Below, one piece after another: positions 1-6,816 of a DNA stretch of 64,000 nucleotides. The DNA is from Methylobacter sp. GTDB lineage: Bacteria > Pseudomonadota > Gammaproteobacteria > Methylococcales > Methylomonadaceae. The stretch covers positions 108,149 through 172,148 of the forward strand of contig JAUXTH010000101.1 of NCBI GenBank assembly GCA_030679035.1, given 5' to 3'. Under the pieces are notes generated by a model. The model made no database searches. It saw only the letters and a list, made by a program, of their open reading frames with translations, and was not told the origin of the DNA. Positions within the stretch are counted from its first letter, which is position 1. The number at the start of each line of letters is the position of its first letter. The translations under genes were made by a program, and so were the position numbers.

Positions 1-596
1 AGGCCGGAGACGCGTCCGCCAGCCACGCGGCGCGGATCGCTCCATTGCTCGTAAAGAGCGGCGGTATCGACGGCGTAGGTCTTGTCGGCCAAATCACGGC
101 TGGGAGTGTCGGCGTGGTAAGCGTTGATTTTCGGCGCTGTTTAACCAACCCTTTTCCAGGCGGAACTGGTAGCTTGCGCCACCGCCGGTCTGAATCATTT
201 CGGTCTTCTCAAGACCGGAGACGAAGCCGATGTTGAGGTATTGGCGCAACTGGCCGATGGTGAGGACAAAACGCTGGGCATCAGTCACCTGGAATCCGGC
301 GTTGAGCAGAAGTTCTTTCTTCCTCTCTCCGACGTTGAACACTACGCCGCCTGCCGCGACCTTCCCGAAGGAAATAGCAGCAGCGCCGCCGACGCCAAAG
401 CCGGTCTGGTCGCTGTATTCGGGGTTGATGACGACGCGCTTGCCGTCGAGGCTGTTGCCAAAGGTGAGGCCATTGGGACTTACGCTGAGGTTGCTGGGGA
501 GATCGTTGGGGCGATCCAGGTCGGGAAGCGTGCTGGCCGGGGGGGGCTTCCGCCTGGACATAGCGGGCCTGCATAACGGGGTAGGCCAGCAGCAAG
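1..596 (-). pseudogene. Decayed outer-membrane/secreted protein gene, open at the window edge
   Basis: A minus-strand coding relic whose reading frame changes at least twice. A short hydrophobic stretch (ALLLAYPVMQA, about 565-600) leads into YVQAEAPP, then the frame shifts in a run of eight G (539-546). The main body (about 150-545) is glycine-rich with alternating hydrophobic residues (for example TGFGVGGAAAISFGKVAAGG and FVLTIGQLRQYLNIGF), as in beta-barrel or adhesin-like proteins. Near 130-140 it shifts again to a frame reading INAYHADTPSRDLADKTYAV, which stays open to base 1. No start codon survives: an in-frame stop and then a REP-like repeat lie directly upstream. I do not recognise the family. 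The gene could be phase-variable through the G8 run, but the second shift and the missing start argue for decay. Confidence 0.55.
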
Positions 597-656
597 GCGG
601 CCGGAGTAGATTAAGGGAAAGCCGACGCTCTATCGCTTGCAGCGGTGAAAGTCTTA

Positions 657-747
657 GTTAGCCATGTAGGGGGCGCATCGCGCACCATTGTATGAACGCC
701 AATGCGGTTGGACATCGAAAAGGGGCGCGATGCGCCCCCTACCGGAC
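657..747. repeat. REP-like palindrome, family C, copy 1
   Basis: A ~90-bp imperfect palindrome. Its left arm contains tagggggcgcatcgcgcacc and its right arm ggggcgcgatgcgcccccta, with a short spacer between. It is almost identical to the copy at 3132-3222, in the same orientation. Related copies lie near 58480, 59270, 60135 and 60506. Confidence 0.85.
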
Positions 748-749
748 TA

Positions 750-955
750 ATGGCGGGCGCAGAGTTCGGTGCCTCAGGAGCTAGTCTGGGGACGTACATG
801 GAGGACAGGCTCAAAAAATGGTGGGGGGGCGTGTGCCGGAAGAATACGACTATCTCTTAGGGATCGCTGCCGGGGAAATTGGCCGCGACCTAAAGTCCGG
901 CGGTAGCGTTGACGGCCTCGGCAACACGATCCGCGCCAAACTTTGCGGGCATTGA
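750..955 (+). pseudogene. Possible coding relic with a homopolymer frameshift
   Basis: Immediately after the REP-like repeat, one frame reads AGAEFGASGASLGTYMEDRL and runs into an A6 tract (813-818). The next frame (818-955) continues with VPEEYDYLLGIAAGEIGRDL to a stop codon. The two parts look like one protein end interrupted by a shift in aaaaaatggtggggggg. I do not recognise the family, and the call rests only on composition and on the join at a homopolymer. Confidence 0.25.
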
Positions 956-1230
956 TCGGGATCCGCGCTATCACACTGGCACGCTTTACTTCTGGCAAAA
1001 CGGGCAATAGGATAGACCGCTCCCATTGCCCTGCGCTATAGATTACGGTTTTTATTTTTCAAATAAAGCTATCGACTCTACATGCCCGATCTGCGGCTTA
1101 CTCAGTTCTTCTCGTTCCCGCGCACTACGTGGGAACGCAATTAAGGCCGACTACGCCATAACAAATCACAGCCCATTTTTATAAACAGCGTCATCAATAG
1201 GAAAATCAATACAGACAGGCGATGTCGGCG
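956..1230. other. Gene-free stretch with one hairpin
   Basis: No convincing reading frame. It contains a short palindrome at 1113-1137 (cgttccc / gggaacg) of the kind often repeated between genes. Nothing else recognised. Confidence 0.5.
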
Positions 1231-2898
1231 TTACGGACAGGTGGCGGAAACGCCGCCGCTGGTGTAACTGACCGAACCGGTGTTGCCGCCGGAGTTTTGG
1301 CAGGTGCCCGCCGTTACCACGTTGCCGGTGGAGCCGGACAGGGCGGTCGAGCTACTCCGGGAGATGGCGTAGTCAGCGGTGGTGCCGTTCGCATAGAACG
1401 TGTTTCCGGTGACCGTCGCGGTGCCGCCGCTGGCCATTTGCAGCGCGATCGCGTTGCCATTCGTGTTGGTGACCGTAATCGTATTGCCGCTGATTGTGTT
1501 GTTGCTGGCATTGCTGATGACTCGCACGCCAAATGCGTTGCTGCTCGAGCTGTTGACCGAGATGGTGTTGTTGGCGATGGTGGCGCCGTTGACGCCGTCG
1601 GCATTGACACCCAAGAGACTGATCACCCCGCCACCGTAGGCCTGGTTGATATTCATCCCGGCAAGTGTGCTGTTGTTGGCCATGCTCACCGCCGCGCCAC
1701 TGGCACCGCTGGTTGTTGCGGAGATGGTCGCGGCCTGGGTCGTCAGGGTCGCGGTGTGGCCCGACGGGCTACGCACGACGTGTGTGCCGACGCCCATTAC
1801 GGTCTGCCCGGATTGCAGCGTGGTGGCGGCGGTGGTGTTGAAGGTGCCCGACAAGATGACCTTGCTGTTAACGCCGGCCGTTGCCAGGGCGCCGTTGAGG
1901 GCGGCGCCGGTGGTGGTGCCGCTGGAGAGCACTGTAAACGTTTTTCCATCGGCCGTCTCAGTCGCCGTCTCGACCAGTTCCGGCGTCGTGGCCGCTACTC
2001 GAGCCTGGGTCACGATGTCCACGTCACGCATCACCGGCGCGGTCATGCGCCGTTCCTGCAAGGTAAACTGTCGCGCTCTTTCCGGATTGCCGCCGAGCGG
2101 GATGCGTATCCGTATCGACGCAAAGGTCTGGCTGCCGCGCTCACTGTCATCCTGCGTTTCGGCGCCCACGAACAATTGCGACCCCTCCCACAATCCAGGC
2201 ACCTGAGCCATGGCCAACTCCACCCGAAACCGCGGCCCCGCCACTTTCACGACGCTGTCGCCGAACCGGTACCCGCCGGCATAGACCCTCAGTTGGTTGG
2301 GAGCCTCCGCGTCGAAGACCGGCAAGCGCCAGCCCACTTCGGCATCGAAGCCCCCGAAGGCGCGCTCCTCGCGAGTGATCGAGCCCGGCGTGGTGATCTG
2401 GACTACGGTTCCCGAAAGGGCAGCAGTCGAAGGGCCGCCGCCGGTGGTGCCGAGATCCCTGATCCGATCCCCGAGCGGGATATAGCCGTTGGCGCGAAAA
2501 TCCCAGTCGCTCCCCAGCGCCTCAGCGCCCACCGTGGCCTGATTGAAGTAGTTGCCCTCGTCAGTGCGGCGGCGATCGAAATAGCCGTAAGTTCCCAGGT
2601 TCCAGCCTTTTGGCAGCATGCGGCGCACGCCGAGTCCGAGGTTGCCTTCGTGGCTGGAGTTGTCGTCCATGCGGCCGCGCAAGTTGCCGAAGACCAATGT
2701 GCGCTCGTCTTGCACGAGGGGCACGAACAGGTCGGCTTCGCCGAGAGTGCGCTTGCTGCCGGGCTTGGCTTCGAAATCGATGTGCGCGCCCCATTTGGAC
2801 TCGGAATCTTCGGGCGGTGGTTCTTGAGCCATCGCGCCGAAAGAGAATGCAACCAGTCCGCACAAACCAAGGCAGCGCGAAAACGTGAATTCTGCCAT
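1231..2898 (-). CDS. Inverse-autotransporter-like adhesin with beta-helix passenger
   Basis: A predicted outer-membrane adhesin of 555 aa. Residues 1-24 are a signal peptide (hydrophobic core, then GAMAQ). Residues ~33-265 resemble the inverse-autotransporter beta-barrel domain of the intimin/invasin group: short alternating strands such as LVFGNLRGRMDDNS, LGLGVRRMLPKGWNLGTYGY and YIPLGDRIRDLG. The C-terminal half (~380-555) is rich in Asn, Ser, Thr and Gly with NNTI/GNTI steps (ANNTISV, SNNTISGNTI), as in a right-handed beta-helix. The ATG at 2896-2898 was chosen because it starts the signal peptide. There is no clear ribosome binding site, and the upstream sequence is REP-like. The gene lies between two direct ~90-bp repeats (657-747 and 3132-3222), suggesting acquisition or mobility. 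Base composition is clearly GC-richer than in the genes that follow. Confidence 0.75.
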   Translation of the reverse strand: MAEFTFSRCLGLCGLVAFSFGAMAQEPPPEDSESKWGAHIDFEAKPGSKRTLGEADLFVPLVQDERTLVFGNLRGRMDDNSSHEGNLGLGVRRMLPKGWNLGTYGYFDRRRTDEGNYFNQATVGAEALGSDWDFRANGYIPLGDRIRDLGTTGGGPSTAALSGTVVQITTPGSITREERAFGGFDAEVGWRLPVFDAEAPNQLRVYAGGYRFGDSVVKVAGPRFRVELAMAQVPGLWEGSQLFVGAETQDDSERGSQTFASIRIRIPLGGNPERARQFTLQERRMTAPVMRDVDIVTQARVAATTPELVETATETADGKTFTVLSSGTTTGAALNGALATAGVNSKVILSGTFNTTAATTLQSGQTVMGVGTHVVRSPSGHTATLTTQAATISATTSGASGAAVSMANNSTLAGMNINQAYGGGVISLLGVNADGVNGATIANNTISVNSSSSNAFGVRVISNASNNTISGNTITVTNTNGNAIALQMASGGTATVTGNTFYANGTTADYAISRSSSTALSGSTGNVVTAGTCQNSGGNTGSVSYTSGGVSATCP

Positions 2899-3131
2899 AG
2901 CCCGGTAGGGTGCGCACCGCGCATCAGGATTCGGCAAACTGAGGCGCCGGTTTTGCATTATGGAACAGAGGAAAAAGTATGCAACGCGCAACCGCAGCCG
3001 GATTCCGGCGCAACTGTTGCGCGGCGATTGCCCGGCTGGGCGGTTGATGTGATTCATGATGGTTCGTTCGCTCCCCGATATTTTTATAGCGGATATCATA
3101 TCCTTATAAATTATATGGTTGAACTCCCTAA

Positions 3132-3222
3132 TTAGCCATGTAGGGGGCGCATCGCGCACCATTGTATGAACGCCAATAGGGTTGGACATCGAAAAGGGGC
3201 GCGATGCGCCCCCTACCGGACT
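3132..3222. repeat. REP-like palindrome, family C, copy 2
   Basis: Nearly identical to 657-747 and in the same orientation, including the flanking ttagccatg. The two copies bracket the inverse-autotransporter gene. Another partial match (ggtagggtgcgcaccgcgca) sits just upstream of that gene's start codon at about 2903. Confidence 0.85.
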
Positions 3223-3318
3223 TTTGACTGCGGTATTCAAGATCAGGCGGTCGATGTGGTTCATGGCTGTTCGGTCCCAAATATTTTTTTGGGGGAAGCA
3301 TACACTTATGATTTGTAG

Positions 3319-3348
3319 GGCCATATCCCCTAATTAGGGGATATGGCC
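3319..3348. promoter_or_regulatory. Perfect 30-bp palindrome
   Basis: Twelve-base arms ggccatatcccc and ggggatatggcc surround the self-complementary centre taatta, giving a 30-bp palindrome without mismatch and without a loop. It lies about 100 bp past the 3' end of the LuxR-type gene and about 420 bp upstream of the adhesin start. There is no T-run on either side, so it is not a standard terminator. A dimer-binding operator or a recombination site is possible; function unknown. Confidence 0.6.
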
Positions 3349-3449
3349 GCTAAAGCCACGGTTTTCGTAGTATTTTTAGGCGAATCGGGAGGATAAAGCT
3401 GACATTGCTAACTTTTTGCGGCGCTCGTTGCCGAGAAGTACGTGGGCTT

Positions 3450-4229
3450 TTATGCCGTCTGCCCTAGCCACAGGGCCATGAGGGCGGCCCTGTTTTTTAC
3501 GCCGAATTTGCGATAGATGGACGCGACCCATTGATGGGTGGTGTGATAGCTGCGCTCCAGTTGCTCGGCGATCAGTTTCTCGGAAATGCCGGTCAGCAGC
3601 AGGTGCAGCACCCGCCGTTCGGCCGGCGTCAGCGGTGTTACGGCCACCAGCAGGCCGTGGGAGAGCATCAGTTGTCGATGGAACCATTTGAGGCTGCGCA
3701 GGACATAGGCGATCTCATCGCGCTCGGCTTCTGTGAAAGGCGGCTGATCCGGGCCGCGTAATATGCCGAACCAGGATTCGGTATCCTGGTTTACCGGAGA
3801 AGCTACCCAGACGGCATCCTCTGTGCCGACGCCTTGGAAATAAACCCGGTAGTAAGACGATTCGAACCATTCGGGGCCTACCAAGTCCCGCAACCGGTTG
3901 GCGCGAAAAACGCCCGCACCCTCCAGGTTACGGACGGTGGTCTCGTCAATATTCCCCAGTTCCAGCTTATCCGCCAGTTCCCGTGCGGCGGCATCCAACG
4001 GCGAAGAGTGCAGGTGGTGCATGACGCGTGGTCGCCAGCCCTTCGCCGGATCGTCGGGAAAAAATGTATCCAGGCGCACAGCCCCTATCCAGGTGATATT
4101 CCATGCCCCCGTCAATGCACACAAACCGCCCATGAGGTGTGTCAAAGCTTCCTCGGAACGACCGGCATCGAAATCGGCCAGTTCGTCCCACAGGTCGTGG
4201 ATGGCGTCCATGTCACCGCTTTTTATCAT
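3450..4229 (-). CDS. LuxR-type transcriptional regulator
   Basis: A DNA-binding regulator of about 260 aa. The C-terminus is a LuxR/FixJ helix-turn-helix: LTPAERRVLHLLLTGISEK, then IAEQLERSYHTTHQWVASIY and RKFGVKNRAALM. The N-terminal ~190 residues form an unrecognised, probably GAF- or PAS-like sensor region (TWIGAVRL, WFGILRG). There is no phosphoacceptor receiver domain. It follows the GDT1-type transporter gene in the same direction. With the ATG at 4229 the gap to that gene's stop is 13 bp; an upstream ATG at 4259 would overlap it. No strong ribosome binding site decides between them. The signal sensed and the targets are unknown; co-transcription with metal transporters is suggestive only. 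Confidence 0.8.
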   Translation of the reverse strand: MIKSGDMDAIHDLWDELADFDAGRSEEALTHLMGGLCALTGAWNITWIGAVRLDTFFPDDPAKGWRPRVMHHLHSSPLDAAARELADKLELGNIDETTVRNLEGAGVFRANRLRDLVGPEWFESSYYRVYFQGVGTEDAVWVASPVNQDTESWFGILRGPDQPPFTEAERDEIAYVLRSLKWFHRQLMLSHGLLVAVTPLTPAERRVLHLLLTGISEKLIAEQLERSYHTTHQWVASIYRKFGVKNRAALMALWLGQTA

Positions 4230-4242
4230 TATTGTTTGCTTG

Positions 4243-4944
4243 TCATATGTAACTGACATAAGCCCGGTAAGCCGCAAAAACAGACAGCATCAGGAAGATG
4301 GTTCCGCTGATCTTGTGGAACAATACTAACGGGACTTTTTGCAAAATAGTGCGGCCGGCGATGATTCCCAAGGCGGATGTCGAGGCTAACGCGACTGTCG
4401 AGCTGAACCATACGGCAATGGGCGCTACGGTGCTGCTTAAGCCAACAACAGCCAGCTGGGTTTTGTCGCCGAATTCAGCCACGGTAATCAATAAAAAAGT
4501 GGTGAAGAAAATGCCGTGCCCGCTTTTTTCCTTAACTTCCTCATTCTCATCATCCTCTTCTACCCGCAAGGAATGAATGCCGAACGCGGCAAACAGGATC
4601 GCGACTATTGCAGCGACGATATATTCCGGCAACCAGCTGGCAATGGCGACGCCAAAAACAACGGCCAAGGTGTTTAAAAAGGCAAAAGCCGCTATCGCGC
4701 CCAGCAAAACCGGCATGGCCCTGTGTCTGGATGCCAGCGTCATACATACCAGTTGGCTTTTATCGCCAATTTCAGCTGCAGCGATTAGGGCAAAGCTGGT
4801 CGCAGCAGTGGCTGATAGTTCGGCGAAGTTGCCGGTGCTCAGCAATGATACAAAATGTTGGAAAGAGCTTTGAAGGCTTTCGAAAATAGCTGCGGTGTTC
4901 AGTGATGTTAGAAAGTGTTGTAAATAACTTTGAAGATGATCCAT
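4243..4944 (-). CDS. GDT1/TMEM165 family (UPF0016) manganese/calcium transporter
   Basis: An inner-membrane cation exporter or exchanger of 233 aa. It has the two family signatures, E-I-G-D-K-S-Q in the first half and E-F-G-D-K-T-Q in the second, which form the cation site of this inverted-repeat family. Six or so hydrophobic segments surround a charged central loop (RVEEDDENEEVKEK). The ATG at 4942-4944 is preceded by caggaaacc at good spacing. An earlier in-frame start at 5016 lies inside an interspersed repeat and was rejected. In other bacteria members (MneA) export Mn2+. Its neighbours are a LuxR-type regulator downstream and a ZIP transporter upstream on the same strand, pointing to divalent metal homeostasis. 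Confidence 0.9.
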   Translation of the reverse strand: MDHLQSYLQHFLTSLNTAAIFESLQSSFQHFVSLLSTGNFAELSATAATSFALIAAAEIGDKSQLVCMTLASRHRAMPVLLGAIAAFAFLNTLAVVFGVAIASWLPEYIVAAIVAILFAAFGIHSLRVEEDDENEEVKEKSGHGIFFTTFLLITVAEFGDKTQLAVVGLSSTVAPIAVWFSSTVALASTSALGIIAGRTILQKVPLVLFHKISGTIFLMLSVFAAYRAYVSYI

Positions 4945-4980
4945 TTGGTTTCCTGAAAACGATTTTTCCGCCAGAGGCTG

Positions 4981-5104
4981 TAGAACACGGATGACATCGA
5001 TTAAGCGGATAATCACTGATTAACAGCACATAACCAACTTAGTTTCAACTTTAAAAAATCCGTTTAAATCCGTCTTATCCGTGCCATCCGTGTTCCATTT
5101 CTAA
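4981..5104. repeat. Interspersed palindrome family A, short copy
   Basis: The left arm (gtagaacacggatgacatcg at 4980-5000 on the minus reading) and the right arm (gccatccgtgttccattt) pair around an AT-rich centre. It matches the ends of the longer elements at 29616-29773 and 50163-50325 and the short copy at 25666-25754. Confidence 0.75.
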
Positions 5105-5115
5105 TTACAAGAGTC

Positions 5116-6081
5116 TTAACCCAACATGTTGTCCAAGGTCATCATGATGATGAAGCCGATCATTAAGGCAAAGGTAGCGTAACGCGAACGGCCGTCGGAA
5201 TGGGTCTCGGGGATGATTTCTTCACTGATTACAAAAAGCATGGCTCCGGCAGCAAAGCCCATGGCTATCGGCAGAATGGGTTGAAAAACGGTGACCATGG
5301 TAATGCCGAGCAGGCCGCCCACCGGTTCCACCAAGCCTGTCAGCGTGGCGATGCCCACGGCCCGCCACTTGTTGTAACCTAACCCGACCAAGGGTAGGGC
5401 GACAGCCAAGCCTTCGGGGATATTTTGCAGGGCTATCGCAATAGCCAGAACCACGCCGTTTTTCATCTCCCCTGAACCGAAACTGACGCCGACGGACATG
5501 CCTTCAGGAAAGTTATGGATGGTGATCGCAATAATGAATAGCCATATTTTGTTCAGTGAATTCAGCCTGACATCAGCAATTGAATCAAGGTGGACATGCG
5601 GCAGCTGGCGGTCGGCGAAATGCAGAAACAGCGCACCGACCAACATGCCCAGTGAGACGACATAAATGCCACTGCCGGGCCAGATTTGATTGCCGTAGGC
5701 CATGCCCGGAACCAGCAGGGAAAATGCGGTTGCTGCCAGCATGACGCCTGCGGCGGCACCGAGCATGCTGTTGAACAGGTTTTTGGATATGTCCTTGAAA
5801 AACAGCGCGGGTAAAGCGCCAAGTCCGGTCGCAAGGCCTGCCAGGATGCTGGCAACGAAACCGATAACAACAATCTCGCCAAAAATCAGATACAAACTGC
5901 CGAAAATTACCAGCTGTGACAGCAGGAATAATCCAATCACTGTCGCCCAACGTTTTAGCGGCGGCATGTATTTTATGGTGAGATAAAACTGACTGGATTT
6001 TATCGCGGTTACCTGGTCTTCAAAATAGCGTTGCAACTTTGTTAAAGTCTTTGTTGTTAAGGTCATAAGATTTACCTGCAT
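5116..6081 (-). CDS. ZIP family divalent metal (zinc) transporter
   Basis: An inner-membrane importer of zinc or related cations, 321 aa. It has the two metal-site helices of the ZIP family, HNFPEGMSVGV (TM4) and QNIPEGLAVALPL (TM5), plus the EEIIPE motif in a later helix. A hydrophilic N-terminus of ~40 residues precedes the first membrane segment, and a histidine-containing loop (LPHVHLD) lies before TM4. The start may be the ATG at 6081 or the one five codons further (MTLTTK); neither has a clear ribosome binding site. It reads in the same direction as the GDT1-type gene, separated by a family A repeat. Direction of transport (import) follows from the family, not from the sequence here. 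Confidence 0.92.
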   Translation of the reverse strand: MQVNLMTLTTKTLTKLQRYFEDQVTAIKSSQFYLTIKYMPPLKRWATVIGLFLLSQLVIFGSLYLIFGEIVVIGFVASILAGLATGLGALPALFFKDISKNLFNSMLGAAAGVMLAATAFSLLVPGMAYGNQIWPGSGIYVVSLGMLVGALFLHFADRQLPHVHLDSIADVRLNSLNKIWLFIIAITIHNFPEGMSVGVSFGSGEMKNGVVLAIAIALQNIPEGLAVALPLVGLGYNKWRAVGIATLTGLVEPVGGLLGITMVTVFQPILPIAMGFAAGAMLFVISEEIIPETHSDGRSRYATFALMIGFIIMMTLDNMLG

Positions 6082-6189
6082 CGGCTTGTTTTGGAATATG
6101 CGTGGGGCATTATAACCAAATACGGGTAGCTTGGGTTTGTTTGTAGCGGATTAGCTCGTGGGCGCACCGCTACGTTGTTTCTGTGGGAT

Positions 6190-6423
6190 TTATTCTGAAG
6201 GTTCTGTTTTTGCCATCTTGGCGTTTACAAGTGCAGGGTCATGAATCATTAAACAGCCGCCCTGGCGAGATGAAACAAGGATGATATCGCCGTATTCAGG
6301 ATGTTTAAGACACTTGGCGGCAAGCATGTCGGCGTAGACAGTTCTTTCAATTTCATCGTAAATATCGTTAGATATTTCGGCGTATTGCTGTATTGTCAGG
6401 GGCGTTATTTTTGTGGTTTTCAT
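6190..6423 (-). CDS. Small conserved-looking protein of unknown function
   Basis: A 77-aa soluble protein, not recognised. It is preceded by a strong ribosome binding site (aggaggtttatccaa before the ATG at 6423), which supports it as real. It is helical and acidic in its first half (YAEISNDIYDEIERTVYADM) and more strand-like in the second (YGDIILVSSRQGGCLMIHDP). No membrane segment or signal peptide. It is 108 bp upstream of the ZIP gene on the same strand. Function cannot be inferred. Confidence 0.7.
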   Translation of the reverse strand: MKTTKITPLTIQQYAEISNDIYDEIERTVYADMLAAKCLKHPEYGDIILVSSRQGGCLMIHDPALVNAKMAKTEPSE

Positions 6424-6816
6424 TTGGATAAACCTCCTATTGATTCAATGAAAGATCAGATAACGGGTGGTGCTATTTTGTCTTTGTTCCTGCCAAGTTT
6501 CTTTTAATTCTAAATGCCAATTTAGCATACATCAAGGAAAGCGTATGATTACATCGATATAATTAATCACTTACACTTATAGGTCATTGTTTATACTGAG
6601 GTGCGTAATATCTTATAACATAAGGAGCAGGGTGATATTGTGTATTGAACAACATTTTGGGAGCGTATTTTGAATATCAATGCAAATTATTGGAAAGCCC
6701 TGTATCCATAAACTCGTTCTGGCGATGGGGTAGGAATATTTCCTTTTATCGGCTCCCGGCTAGTGCCGCTGCAATGGTTTGGCTATCATGGCGGCATTAT
6801 CTGCTTGGAATGAACC
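6424..6816. other. Divergent intergenic region upstream of the TonB receptor
   Basis: An AT-rich region between the minus-strand small gene and the plus-strand receptor. It must hold both promoters. No clear Fur box, cobalamin riboswitch or other known regulator was recognised. A weak open frame from a TTG at 6645 overlaps the receptor start in another frame and is not believed. Confidence 0.5.

Noticed and set aside
611..814. Minus-strand open frame across the family C repeat
   Set aside because: Most of it is translated REP sequence, and the same peptide appears from the other REP copy upstream of the adhesin.
1222..3135. A 637-codon plus-strand open frame opposite the adhesin gene
   Set aside because: It is the complement of a GC-rich repetitive gene; its translation is low-complexity Gly/Ala/Arg/Val with no domain, while the minus strand has a signal peptide and beta-domain motifs.
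6120..6170. A tRNA-like stretch (gcggattagctcgtgg)
   Set aside because: No cloverleaf or acceptor stem could be formed; no tRNA was found anywhere in the window.
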